A stretch of DNA of 64,000 nucleotides from Bacteroidota bacterium (GCA_030706735.1 JAUZNZ010000017.1:45335-109334), one strand, 5' to 3'; positions 27,236 to 34,755 are shown, counted from the first letter of the stretch. The notes: a model not told the origin generated them from the sequence alone. A program made the numbers and translations.

Positions 27236-27799
27236 ATGCAAGAATTACTGGATCAACTGGACTCGATCTATCCGCTGTCGCCGGAGTTGAAGCAGCACTT
27301 GTTTTCTATCACTAAACATAAGGTACTGCGCAAGCGGGAATTCCTGTTGAAAGCCGGACAGATCAACAAGGAAATTCATTTTATTCACAAAGGCTTGTTA
27401 TGGTGCTACTATAAGAAGGAGGACAAAGATTTTGTCAGCTGGTTTATGAAAGAAGGCGACATGATTGCATCAGTCTCCAGTTTTTACGACCAGCAGAAGA
27501 GTGTGGACTATATTCAGGCCATCGAGGATTGCGAACTATATTATATTACTTATGAGGAACTTGAGGAGGTCTATCACACATTTGCCTGGTTCAATTACAA
27601 TGGCCGGGTGTTAACAGTCAAATATTTAAAGTTCTTCGAGGAAAAGGCAAAGGGATTACGTGGCCTGACACCGGAAGAGAAATATGCCTGGATGCTTGAA
27701 AAGAAACCTGAAATCCTCCTTAGGATCCCATCAAGGTATATGGCAGCTCATCTGGGGATCAATGAGACGATGTTGAGTAGGATCAGGGGGAAGAGATAA
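27236..27799 (+). CDS. Crp/Fnr-family transcriptional regulator
   Basis: 187 residues. The N-terminal cyclic-nucleotide-binding-like beta-roll covers about 10-120 (FLLKAGQINKEIHFIHKGLL, FMKEGDMIASVSSFYDQQKS, YIQAIEDCELYYITYEELEE). The C-terminal helix-turn-helix is short (RIPSRYMAAHLGINETMLSR). There are no Cys residues placed for an Fnr iron-sulfur cluster, and no clear cAMP-binding arginine, as is usual in Bacteroidota members that respond to unknown signals. An inverted repeat lies upstream. Targets are unknown; it sits in the island but its composition is close to core genes. Confidence 0.85.
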   Translation: MQELLDQLDSIYPLSPELKQHLFSITKHKVLRKREFLLKAGQINKEIHFIHKGLLWCYYKKEDKDFVSWFMKEGDMIASVSSFYDQQKSVDYIQAIEDCELYYITYEELEEVYHTFAWFNYNGRVLTVKYLKFFEEKAKGLRGLTPEEKYAWMLEKKPEILLRIPSRYMAAHLGINETMLSRIRGKR

Positions 27800-27882
27800 G
27801 CGGCCGTTATAATACATATTATACATTTGGCATACTACGCAACATCTTGTCGACATTTATTTAAACCAGTATAGTATAAAAG

Positions 27883-28470
27883 ATGGCTATCCAGGAAATA
27901 AATCAGCTTAAAGATTTAGATTCTACTAAACAGATGACCTTCGCATATCTTACTTGCGAACGGCTTTACCCCAATTACGTCAATTTCTCAAGACAATACA
28001 ATTTTGGTGATCCAGAAATACTCAAAGATGCATTAGACCGTATTTATAGATACCTGCTTTATAAAGAAATTGATAAGGAAAAGCTTATTCTCCTTATCAA
28101 GGAAGTAGAAGAAAATACGCCTGAGCCGGGCGACTTCGATTCAATACTAGCCTCTTCTGCCTTGGATGCGTGTACCGCTATCATTGAGTCACTAAATTCA
28201 TTAGTTAACGATCAACCTCCACAACTTGACAATATTTCCGTCATAGCAACCGACACAGTTTCGATGTATATTCATGACAGGGATAACCTTGACTATAATA
28301 CGGACACAAATTTTCACCAAAAGATAGATAATGATCCCCTTATGCTAAAAGAGATCTCTACGCAAAAAGGCATAATCTCTTACCTCTCAAAAATCGATAA
28401 TATTCAACCTTCAGATATTGTCACCCTAATTAATCTTCAAGAAAATAACAAAGGCAATCTAGGTCTTTAG
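27883..28470 (+). CDS. DUF416-family protein
   Basis: 195 residues matching the DUF416 (YjaG-like) pattern: QMTFAYLTCERLYPNYVNFS, ILASSALDACTAIIESLNSL, ATDTVSMYIHDRDNLDYNTD and PLMLKEISTQKGIISYL. The protein is helical and soluble. Function is unknown; DUF416 proteins often occur in accessory clusters. It is markedly AT-rich compared with the flanking core genes. The stop is 61 bases before the left end of the IS element, which did not interrupt it. Confidence 0.75.
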   Translation: MAIQEINQLKDLDSTKQMTFAYLTCERLYPNYVNFSRQYNFGDPEILKDALDRIYRYLLYKEIDKEKLILLIKEVEENTPEPGDFDSILASSALDACTAIIESLNSLVNDQPPQLDNISVIATDTVSMYIHDRDNLDYNTDTNFHQKIDNDPLMLKEISTQKGIISYLSKIDNIQPSDIVTLINLQENNKGNLGL

Positions 28471-28592
28471 TTTATGCCAACTATCAGGCCCTTATTGAGT
28501 GCTTGTTTTTGAGGAGAAACCACCTTCAGGGTGAAAGCTTCCCTATAATTTGTAGCGATCTAAATTAAAAAAAACGCTAAAATTGGGATGCA

Positions 28593-28859
28593 ATGAAAAA
28601 GACAAAATTCACCGAGAGCCAAATTATTGGCATTTTAAAGGAACAGGAAGCCGGCAAGAAGGTCGCCGAGATCTGCCGGACTCATGGGATCAGCCAGCCG
28701 ACATTTTACGGATGGAAGAGTAAATATTCGGGCCTGGAGGTCAACCAGGTTAAGCGAATGAAGGAGTTGGAGTCAGAGCTAAGCCAGTACAAGAAGATCG
28801 TGGCCGAACAGACCCTTCATATCACGATACTAAAAGACGTAATTGAAAAAAAGCTATAG
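28593..28859 (+). CDS. IS3-family transposase OrfA
   Basis: 88 residues: an N-terminal helix-turn-helix of the transposase_8 type (KFTESQIIGILKEQEAGKKV, ICRTHGISQPTFYGWKSKY) and a leucine-zipper-like helix (MKELESELSQYKKIVAEQTL, ILKDVIEKKL). It binds the IS ends. Near its end the run of seven A and G (28846-28853) provides A-AAA-AAG, the standard IS3 slip site, so a fraction of ribosomes should shift back by one base into orfB. Confidence 0.9.
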   Translation: MKKTKFTESQIIGILKEQEAGKKVAEICRTHGISQPTFYGWKSKYSGLEVNQVKRMKELESELSQYKKIVAEQTLHITILKDVIEKKL

Positions 28860-29770
28860 GGCCTGCTGAAAAGCGAGAGCTGATCGCTTATGCAAACCAG
28901 GAGCATAAGATCAGTATTCGGCAGGCCTGCAAGCTCTTTGCCACCCATTGTTCGATGTACTATTACAAGGCGAACCCGAGGGATGACGAACCCATCCGGG
29001 AGGCTTTTTCCCAATTGGCCGTCCGGCACAATCGCTGGGGCTTCTGGATGATGTTTCGACGACTTAGAAATCTTAATTATACCGACAATCACAAGCGCAT
29101 GTACCGGATTTACACAGCGATGAAGCTAAACCTGAGACGTAAGCATAAAAAGCGGCTTCCGGCAAGGATTCTGGAGCCTTTGGCCCAACCCATTGCCCCC
29201 AATCTGACGTGGTCGATGGACTTCATGCATGATGGTCTGATTGGCGGTAAGCCATTCCGGTCGTTCAATATCATCGATGACTTTAACCGGGAATCTCTGG
29301 TTATTACCCTCGATACCAGTCTTACCAGCCAGCGCATTATCCGCGAACTGAACAAATTGATCGAGTGGAGAGGAAAACCGGCGAAGCTAAGGGTAGACAA
29401 CGGTCCTGAGTTTGTGTCTGCGGCAATGAAGCAATGGGCAGAAGAAAATCAAATCCAACTGAAGTTTATCCAAAAGGGAAAACCTCACCAGAATGGCTAT
29501 ATCGAACGATTCAATCGAACCTACCGGGAAGAGATCCTAGACAACTATGCCTTTGAAAGCCTGGCTCAGGCCAGAATGATGACGCAGGCCTGGATTTGGG
29601 TCTATAACAACGAGAGACCTCACAGCTCTTTGGGATATATGACCCCACGGGGGTTCCTGTTGAAATATGGTAAATGCCCTAACGCACAAGACCCCGCCCT
29701 CGCATTTCCCACATTCCAACAGGACGAAGAAAACAAATGGGAAACTATGTTCTTAACCGCTACAAGCTAA
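28847..29770 (+). CDS. IS3-family transposase OrfB (DDE catalytic part)
   Basis: The frame opens right after a TGA at 28844 and is entered by -1 slippage at A-AAA-AAG; a free ATG exists at 28955 but would drop the conserved start (GPAEKRELIAYANQEHKISI). The rve core shows the acidic triad: Asp in WSMDFMHDG, Asp in LRVDNGPEFVS, Glu in GYIERFNRTYREE. It continues to ERPHSSLGYMTPRGFLLKYG. Length (308 codons) is full for the family, with no internal stop, so the element may still be active. Confidence 0.9.
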   Translation, partial: KKAIGPAEKRELIAYANQEHKISIRQACKLFATHCSMYYYKANPRDDEPIREAFSQLAVRHNRWGFWMMFRRLRNLNYTDNHKRMYRIYTAMKLNLRRKHKKRLPARILEPLAQPIAPNLTWSMDFMHDGLIGGKPFRSFNIIDDFNRESLVITLDTSLTSQRIIRELNKLIEWRGKPAKLRVDNGPEFVSAAMKQWAEENQIQLKFIQKGKPHQNGYIERFNRTYREEILDNYAFESLAQARMMTQAWIWVYNNERPHSSLGYMTPRGFLLKYGKCPNAQDPALAFPTFQQDEENKWETMFLTATS

Positions 29771-29782
29771 GGGAAGCTTTCA

Positions 29783-29911
29783 TTTAATTTTGTTACTTTT
29801 ATATTTCATCCGCCACCGCACCAAAGTTTTAGGCGATCGCTGACGAACCCCGAGCCGAAAAGGATGAAAAGTAGCGGAGTGCACAATTTATGAAGGTAAT
29901 TGATATTTAAC
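29783..29911. other. Right flank of the IS element, no gene
   Basis: It contains frames broken by stops on both strands and no recognisable signal. It may hold the remains of whatever was next to the IS before rearrangement. Confidence 0.35.
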
Positions 29912-30252
29912 ATGCTGCAAGACAATTTTGAATTCTGTCGGGTCGCTGAACAACTATTTGATGATAAGAAAAAAAGTCCCTCAAAGAAGGGAAACTAGCA
30001 GGGAAAATTCTGCCGTCCAATTTCGGAGGTATCGTAGGTGCCACTATTGATGGCCAATTTGGCGGTAACACGCAAAAACCTTTAGAAGCCACTAATGACG
30101 TTGCCATGATGTTTTTCACCGGTGGTCTACTCGGAGAATTGAGTGAAATAAACAGCACGACAGGTCCCCTGGAGAAGGCTGACAAATATACCAGTGCTTT
30201 TTCAGACTTGAGAGATATTCATAACCATCTCAATGAAATTCAGAAAAAATAA
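29912..30252 (+). pseudogene. Frameshifted small gene of unknown family
   Basis: From the ATG at 29912 the frame reads MLQDNFEFCRVAEQLFDDKK and stops at 29999. A different frame, open from 29968, reads KSLKEGKLAGKILPSNFGGI and continues through GATIDGQFGGNTQKPLEATN and YTSAFSDLRDIHNHLNEIQK to a TAA at 30252. The two frames meet at a run of seven A (29969-29975), so a one-base indel there, real or from sequencing, explains the break. Joined, the product would be about 113 residues. I do not recognise it. Confidence 0.5.
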
Positions 30253-30293
30253 TACAAGTTAAAGACTCCAAAAGTTTATAATATTTTTGCCTT

Positions 30294-30803
30294 ATGGAAT
30301 ATGAGTTTAATCCTCAAAAATTTAACATTTTTGTATCTAATTGGCAAAAAAGTCAATATGCATTCATAGTATTTATTTGCATTCTATTTTTTCTGATGAC
30401 CGCTGAGTTTATTGTGAAGAAGGATGTCGGTGGGATTATCTTTATGTTAGTTGGTTGGCTCTACCTGTTTTGGTGGTTTGAAATAAGATCAATCCGCTTT
30501 CAAAGTAGGTCGATAAATCGTGCAATCTCCTATATTAAATGGACTGATGATTTAATTAAGATCCAAACAGTCGATTTTGCTGCTTTTTGGGGTCTTGTCC
30601 GAAAGAGTACAATTGATGCCGAATATGAAGCTAGGTCAGTTACACTAAGCATTGCAAAGCCTGATAATCCAATAAAAGCTAAGAATTTAGGTGCAGTATA
30701 CTTACTTAAGCATCAAAACGAAGAGTACTTTTTAATTGAAGGTTTTTTTGATGACTTTGAAGACGTTTTGGCCGAATTGAAGAACCATGTCGCCCTTAAG
30801 TAA
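30294..30803 (+). CDS. Membrane protein of unknown function
   Basis: 169 residues: two adjacent membrane helices (AFIVFICILFFLMTAEFIV, GGIIFMLVGWLYLFWWFEI) followed by a soluble beta-rich part (YIKWTDDLIKIQTVDFAAFW, VYLLKHQNEEYFLIEGFFDD). The layout resembles small proteins with a PH-like C-terminal domain (YcxB-like) but no firm match can be made. It is AT-rich like its neighbours and lies 41 bases after the frameshifted gene. Confidence 0.55.
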   Translation: MEYEFNPQKFNIFVSNWQKSQYAFIVFICILFFLMTAEFIVKKDVGGIIFMLVGWLYLFWWFEIRSIRFQSRSINRAISYIKWTDDLIKIQTVDFAAFWGLVRKSTIDAEYEARSVTLSIAKPDNPIKAKNLGAVYLLKHQNEEYFLIEGFFDDFEDVLAELKNHVALK

Positions 30804-30804
30804 A

Positions 30805-31506
30805 TTAACTGACACCTAGTTGCTTAATTGACTCGTTAATTTTCTTCCTCAACCAATAAATAGTCGAAACCCCAAAGCCAATCGAACTATATATGACTAT
30901 CCCTTCATCATTAAGAATTACGTCTTTCGGATAGCTGCGAACGCTCCATTTTTTGAGTAGCTTTTGCTGTCCTGGCACAATTGAATATTTGAAGGGATAG
31001 TCTTTAAAAAGTTCCCGGGCAGTCGCTTCATTGTCTTCAAGAAGTGATAAAAAAATGATCCGTTTATTATTTCCAAAACTATCCACTAATTCATTATAAC
31101 AAGAGAGCTGAATAGGATGAAAGTCGAGAGAAAGCCAGATGTGTATTACAATGATCTTATTCTTTAAGGTTGCTTTGGAGTAAATCCGTCCGCCGAGATT
31201 TTTTCCATTGAGAATCAACGTATCACCTATATGAAAGTTAGGACTTGGGCCAGGCGGACTTTTTATTGCTATCTCCTGTTGTTTTTCTCTACTTAAATGT
31301 ATTAGCATGAATTCATCCCTGCCCGAATTATTTCTTGTCTGTCGTATAAAATAACGATCAGTTTCTGTGAATGGCCCCCATTCGCTGTATGGAACAACTC
31401 TTCCTGATGAACCGACAATTGTTGATGTTGAATCATATGGCATTACAATAGACTTTGCATGGGTCGGAGTTTGGGCAAATGCGCTTAGCGACCAAAGAGG
31501 AATCAT
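30805..31506 (-). CDS. Thioredoxin-fold (TlpA-like) protein without active-site cysteines
   Basis: 233 residues from an ATG at 31506. The C-terminal half follows a TlpA/redoxin fold: GDTLILNGKNLGGRIYSKAT, NKIIVIHIWLSLDFHPIQLS at the place of the active-site strand, RIIFLSLLED, and WSVRSYPKDVILNDEGIVIY with the cis-Pro loop. In the WCxxC position the sequence reads WLSLDF, so redox activity is not expected. Upstream and in frame is ATG at 31530 coding MKNMLSI and then a TGA immediately before the ATG at 31506; with it the N-terminus would be a full signal peptide. The gene may therefore be a pseudogene with a stop in its signal peptide. Confidence 0.6.
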   Translation of the reverse strand: MIPLWSLSAFAQTPTHAKSIVMPYDSTSTIVGSSGRVVPYSEWGPFTETDRYFIRQTRNNSGRDEFMLIHLSREKQQEIAIKSPPGPSPNFHIGDTLILNGKNLGGRIYSKATLKNKIIVIHIWLSLDFHPIQLSCYNELVDSFGNNKRIIFLSLLEDNEATARELFKDYPFKYSIVPGQQKLLKKWSVRSYPKDVILNDEGIVIYSSIGFGVSTIYWLRKKINESIKQLGVS

Positions 31507-31673
31507 TCAAATACTTAGCATATTTTTCATAAGAGGGAGGTTTAATTATAAATGTAACGGTATGGTCTAGTATGGTGCAAAATTGAATTATTGTAAATGA
31601 ATCTAAGAATAGGCTAAAAGAAGAATTCTTTTTTGGTTCACAAATAGAATAATCATAAGTAAATTTACTAAAT
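31507..31673. other. Divergent intergenic region
   Basis: AT-rich, with the interrupted start of the thioredoxin-like gene at 31507-31530. Nothing else is recognised. Confidence 0.35.
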
Positions 31674-31931
31674 ATGCAGCAGTTTCCTGAATTGAAAGAA
31701 AATCAAGTTGCTTTACTGAGGTGTCGGTTAAGGACTGGTCACGTAATTGACGAAAATTTTCGATTGGCAATAAGCGACGACCAGTTGGCTTATACTGTTT
31801 TTGACGACGTTGATTCTGCGCTTCATTTTGCGATAAAAATGGTATTAAGCAACAATGAAATTGAATGTGTTATTTACGGAAGGGACAAAGAAGTGATTAA
31901 ATACGTAACGCTCCAAGATTGTATTCGATAA
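31674..31931 (+). CDS. Small protein of unknown function
   Basis: 85 residues, soluble (LKENQVALLRCRLRTGHVID, DDVDSALHFAIKMVLSNNEI, VIYGRDKEVIKYVTLQDCIR). The alternation of polar and hydrophobic residues and a coherent C-terminus look like a real folded protein, but I recognise no family. AT-rich and standing alone. Confidence 0.45.
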   Translation: MQQFPELKENQVALLRCRLRTGHVIDENFRLAISDDQLAYTVFDDVDSALHFAIKMVLSNNEIECVIYGRDKEVIKYVTLQDCIR

Positions 31932-32081
31932 TGTGTCGAGAAAAGATGTTTTTCTGCAATTTGAATTTCTTGTACGCACAGATATTTTAGTTAACAAAAG
32001 TTGTCGACCTGGTCGGGGTAGCATTCGTAAATGAATCTCTCTGGAATCTTCATGCGTCCAATCCCATGTTCACGCTTTGTG
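31932..32081 (-). other. Possible out-of-frame C-terminal tail of the next reverse gene
   Basis: On the reverse strand a second frame reads STKREHGIGRMKIPERFIYE and CYPDQVDNFC before a stop at about 31991. It follows directly where the 32082 gene stops (TMDK). It may be the lost C-terminus of that gene after a frameshift, but this is tentative. Confidence 0.3.
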
Positions 32082-32501
32082 CTATTTGTCCATTGTTCTC
32101 GAATCAATAAACCTCCACAACGAATCACTTCTATAATCCGATTGATTGCTTCCCACTATCTTTTCCAGGTTGTCCGTTAGCAATTGAACTTCATAGGATG
32201 TATTTCCCGAAAAGAATATAAGACTATATTTTGGAGAGTATCTCCTTAAGTAATTTCGCGTGGTCGGGGTCGACTTGTTTAACAGTCGCACAATTTCGTT
32301 TATTTCCATTCGCGTGCATCGAACCATTTGTGAACCTCTTCCATAGGGAATGACATTGATACTATCAACCAGAGTTGACTGAAGGATTCTGGGGTTGATA
32401 CCACACTTAGGAACCAAGAAAAGGTAAAACAAAATGAGGAAGACCATTAAGCAAAGGCTTATACCTTTGAGCCTTACCCAGCTTTTATTGTGCACCGACA
32501 T
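32082..32501 (-). CDS. Single-pass membrane or secreted protein, unknown
   Basis: 139 residues with an N-terminal hydrophobic segment (ISLCLMVFLILFYLFLVP) and an exported domain (MVRCTRMEINEIVRLLNKST, KYSLIFFSGNTSYEVQLLTD). The end (RFIDSRTMDK) may be premature, see the following stretch. No family recognised; composition is AT-rich. Confidence 0.5.
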   Translation of the reverse strand: MSVHNKSWVRLKGISLCLMVFLILFYLFLVPKCGINPRILQSTLVDSINVIPYGRGSQMVRCTRMEINEIVRLLNKSTPTTRNYLRRYSPKYSLIFFSGNTSYEVQLLTDNLEKIVGSNQSDYRSDSLWRFIDSRTMDK

Positions 32502-32696
32502 AATTCCTATTTGAAATCAAAAATAGCCATTCTCTATTTCGTGCCGGGAAATTTGATTGATTGTCGAAATCATCGATTTGGATAGCACGCCGTTCGCCTG
32601 GAATATCATCTCTCGCCTAATCTCCAACTGCCCATCGATATTTTCCTTATCTTACTTATAGTTTTGATTCAAGATTCTCTTTGCTAAATCACTTCA
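32502..32696. other. AT-rich divergent intergenic region
   Basis: 195 bases between two outward-facing genes; promoters for both are expected here, but no full TAnnTTTG match with good placement was found. Confidence 0.3.
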
Positions 32697-33083
32697 ATGT
32701 CTTGGCTTTTTGACTATACCTATTATAGAGCTTGCAAGATCTATGCGAAAAAGGAGCCAAAAGGAATGACACTGGATGGTGTTGTATTTTTATCTTTAAT
32801 ACAGTTTCTTAATTGTTTCTCTATTTATTGTGTCTTTGAATTGCTTGAGCAGAAGAAATATGACATCAGCAAATTTCCAGCATTAGCATTTTCAGCATTG
32901 CTTTTGGTGTTGAATACGATACGTTATATAAAGCATCCCTTTCAAGTATTAAATGAACGATGGGAGAAGGAAGATCCGAATTTGAGGATCCGTAATGGTT
33001 CAATCGTATTTTTGTATATCGTTCTGAGTTTCGCCACTTGCATTACATTGGATATCTACCTTGGCAGTCAAAATTGGATCTAG
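32697..33083 (+). CDS. Small polytopic membrane protein, unknown
   Basis: 128 residues with three to four hydrophobic segments (GVVFLSLIQFLNCFSIYCVF, LAFSALLLVLNTIRYI, IVFLYIVLSFATCITLDIYL). A central polar stretch (KHPFQVLNERWEKEDPNLRI) separates them. The family is not recognised; similar small proteins occur in Bacteroidota accessory regions. It ends 29 bases before the end of the reverse-strand HEPN remnant. Confidence 0.5.
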   Translation: MSWLFDYTYYRACKIYAKKEPKGMTLDGVVFLSLIQFLNCFSIYCVFELLEQKKYDISKFPALAFSALLLVLNTIRYIKHPFQVLNERWEKEDPNLRIRNGSIVFLYIVLSFATCITLDIYLGSQNWI

Positions 33084-33111
33084 GCAGGCAATCAATTTTC
33101 AATCAGACCCA

Positions 33112-33503
33112 CTATTGCTTCAAAATTGCCTCAATCTCCTCAATCAATTTCCCCGCCGGCTCCAAGAGCTCTTTTACCCTTTGCTCGTCAAAATCGATAA
33201 AGTCGTCATAGTCCCCTGTTTGTCGAAGGTCGAACAAACGGGTATAAAACCTCCCTGACTCGGAATCGATAATTCCTGTCTTTATGAAATGTAATCCGAA
33301 AAGCTGCCTGATTCCAGCATGAGAGTGAGCTTCAAAATCTTTGTCCGCCAGAAGGGCGGAAACGGCATAAAAGCAGGCGTAATAAAGGCGATTTACCGCT
33401 GTATTCCAAGCTGGTTTTTGACCAATACAGAAATCTCGTTATAAGTCTCCCTGGCTTTAGCAATCCTGTATTTTACGAGATCATCCTTATCGCCTTGGCT
33501 CAT
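33112..33503 (-). pseudogene. Frameshifted HEPN-domain gene (partner of the MNT gene)
   Basis: From the ATG at 33503 the frame reads MSQGDKDDLVKYRIAKARET and NEISVLVKNQ, then leaves the coding frame near 33410. The next frame continues AWNTAVNRLYYACFYAVSAL, then HSHAGIRQLFGLHFIKTGII, RFYTRLFDLRQTGDYDDFID and PAGKLIEEIEAILKQ to a TAG at 33112. The total of 392 bases is one short of 131 codons, so a one-base deletion explains it. This is the four-helix HEPN fold with the RxxYYAxF helix, lacking the His of the RNase motif. The start overlaps the MNT stop (ATGA). Without the missing base no HEPN protein is made. Confidence 0.75.
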
Positions 33504-33817
33504 AATATGATTCCGTCTTTGGTAACATTTTTGTAAAATGGAGTAATGCGATGGCGGGATTCCCAATCCTTCCTGGATAAGATCAATGGACTGATAATGG
33601 TTCCAGTCTCGAATTCAATATCATATAAGGGATCGCTAATCCTTTTTTCTTCGGATGGAGAGACCTTGTCCCTGTCAACAAGGATTAACAGATCAATGTC
33701 GGAATTCCGGATATTTGTCCCGCGAGCGTGCGACCCATAAAGCACCAGGGTTGCTCTTGGTTCTGTAGATGATACAGAGGACTTGATTCGTTTCAATATG
33801 ACACTATTACGGACCAT
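33500..33817 (-). CDS. MNT-type nucleotidyltransferase
   Basis: 105 residues with the minimal nucleotidyltransferase motif LYGSHARGTNIRNSDIDLLI (GSxxxG with DxD, about residues 27-46) and a third acidic strand (YDIEFETGTII). MNT proteins paired with HEPN proteins form type VII-like toxin-antitoxin systems in which MNT can AMPylate the HEPN RNase. The partner follows with a 4-base overlap but is frameshifted. The MNT itself is intact, giving an antitoxin-like gene without a full toxin. Confidence 0.8.
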   Translation of the reverse strand: MVRNSVILKRIKSSVSSTEPRATLVLYGSHARGTNIRNSDIDLLILVDRDKVSPSEEKRISDPLYDIEFETGTIISPLILSRKDWESRHRITPFYKNVTKDGIIL

Positions 33818-34116
33818 GGTAATATTTTAATCTCGCGCACTGTAAAGATAACTAGAATTAGTCGGCTGAGCAACCAAAGTATCTGTGCAAATAAGGGCTG
33901 AATGCCCTGTAGCATAAGGAGCAATTTCCGCCTTGCTGAGTTTATCTCCCATTTTTTCTGAAATTCTCCAAGTTCGCTTCCTTTAAGCAAATTAGCGAAC
34001 CTGAATGGCAGAATCTTATGGATTGATTTTCCGAAATCTATTTTCTGGGGAAATTATATATGATATCGAGCTCTCGCAATTTTGTTTGGCATCTATTTAC
34101 GTGTTAGGACAGGCGT
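33818..34116. other. Non-coding AT-rich stretch
   Basis: About 300 bases between reverse-strand genes. Short open frames exist on the reverse strand (for example one of 42 codons from an ATG near 33951 and an overlapping 65-codon one), but they disagree and none looks like a protein I recognise. Confidence 0.35.
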
Positions 34117-34302
34117 CTAAAAGGCGTCTCTATCAATTTTCCTCTCTTTCAGTATTGCCTTAAATGCCTTTTTGTTCGGTGAATCCGAGTTAGAATAAAC
34201 CCTCTGATTAATAAGCCATCTCAATTTTTCATCAGGCAGCTTTCTGAAAGCGCCAATTAGTCGCTCGATTTCTTCCTGCTCTCTTTGTTTCTTGGATGCC
34301 AT
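34117..34302 (-). CDS. Small charged helical protein, unknown
   Basis: 61 residues, highly charged (MASKKQREQEEIERLIGAFR, LPDEKLRWLINQRVYSNSDS, KAFKAILKERKIDRDAF), probably all-helical. It starts 9 bases after the integrase stub in the same direction. It could be an accessory gene of the element or a chance frame; I recognise no family. Confidence 0.4.
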   Translation of the reverse strand: MASKKQREQEEIERLIGAFRKLPDEKLRWLINQRVYSNSDSPNKKAFKAILKERKIDRDAF

Positions 34303-34311
34303 TATTTCTTT

Positions 34312-34518
34312 TTAGCCGCCTTCAATGATGAGTTGCGACTTTTTCGCCTCCAGGATGGTCATCGCCTCCTTGTTGTGAGTCTTCTCAACCTTATTGGCCG
34401 GTTTGGCGAAGGTGAAAATTCCGGTGGCCATTCGCTGACCCCTTCCGCGGCCCCATTCGAGGGTATAAAAACTCTTTTTTGCGTCCTTAGCAGGACGCGC
34501 GACAATATTAATATTCAT
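34312..34518 (-). pseudogene. Tyrosine recombinase (integrase) N-terminal stub
   Basis: 68 residues: MNINIVARPAKDAKKSFYTL, EWGRGRGQRMATGIFTFAKP, NKVEKTHNKEAMTILEAKKS. This is the arm-type DNA-binding N-terminus of Bacteroidota tyrosine recombinases, where the pattern continues to a core-binding and catalytic domain of some 300 residues. Here a TAA follows GG and the catalytic R-H-R-Y part is absent. It sits downstream of tRNA-Leu on the same strand, with repeat sites between, the usual integrase/attachment-site arrangement. Confidence 0.65.
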
Positions 34519-34623
34519 GGGATAAAATTTGAAGGTTTAAGATTGACAGGAAACAGGACGAATTACTTGAGTTGCGGAGGATCAATCTCACGGTCGCCAC
34601 TCACAAAGTCCGCCCCATTTCCG
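34519..34623. other. Leader region before the integrase stub
   Basis: No coding sequence recognised; together with the repeats at 34624-34708 it forms the region between tRNA-Leu and the recombinase remnant. Confidence 0.35.
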
Positions 34624-34708
34624 TGTGTCAAATGTAGGGGTTTCATGTGTCAATTATGTGTCAAAAAAAGCGGGGAAAAGCGTGAATTTGTGTCAAAAAA
34701 ACGACACA
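34624..34708. repeat. Phased TGTGTCA repeats, probable integrase arm-type sites
   Basis: TGTGTCA occurs in direct orientation at 34624, 34646, 34657 and 34689, i.e. spaced 22, 11 and 32 bases, close to whole helical turns. An inverted GACACA follows at 34703. They lie between the tRNA-Leu 3' end and the integrase stub, where recombinase and excisionase binding sites are expected. Confidence 0.55.
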
Positions 34709-34710
34709 TG

Positions 34711-34751
34711 AAAAACAAAAAACCTTGCAAATCAATGACTTACAAGGTTTT
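34711..34751 (-). terminator. Intrinsic terminator of tRNA-Leu(GAG)
   Basis: The reverse strand has a 9-bp stem AAAACCTTG/CAAGGTTTT (34751 to 34719) followed by a T-rich run (TTTTTGTTTTT). It starts five bases after the tRNA. Its loop is 14-15 bases. Confidence 0.7.
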
Positions 34752-34755
34752 TAGG

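Larger units (their letters stand above)
28532..29782 (+). mobile_element. IS3-family insertion sequence (IS407-like group), complete
   Basis: A 1251-bp element with imperfect terminal inverted repeats: left TGAAAGCTTCCCTATAATTT at 28532, right end the inverse of TGAAAGCTTCCCTTAGCTTG finishing at 29782. Both arms then share TTGTAGCG. It encodes orfA and orfB with an A7G slip site between them. The 4-base flanks (AGGG left, TTTA right) do not match, so no target duplication is visible; this suggests an old insertion or a later rearrangement on one side. Confidence 0.85.
25600..34755. mobile_element. Decayed genomic island between tRNA-Ser and tRNA-Leu
   Basis: Between the two tRNA genes the composition turns visibly AT-richer (strongest from about 27.8 to 34.7 kb) and gene content changes. 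It contains an element-type HTH regulator, TraN of a conjugative transposon, a lone lipoprotein, a complete IS3-family element, small unknown genes, MNT/HEPN and an N-terminal tyrosine-recombinase stub beside tRNA-Leu. Several genes are broken (29912, 31506, 33112, 34312). No relaxase, coupling protein or complete integrase is left, so it cannot move by itself. Exact ends are not fixed: a weak copy of the tRNA-Ser 3' end at 25513-25525 may mark the left border. Confidence 0.6.

Noticed and set aside
28528..29786. Four-base target duplication at the IS ends
   Set aside because: The flanks read AGGG and TTTA and do not match, whatever nearby end is chosen.
33793..33990. Reverse 65-codon frame with hydrophobic end
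   Set aside because: It overlaps the MNT start, has no family resemblance and conflicts with another small frame in the same place.
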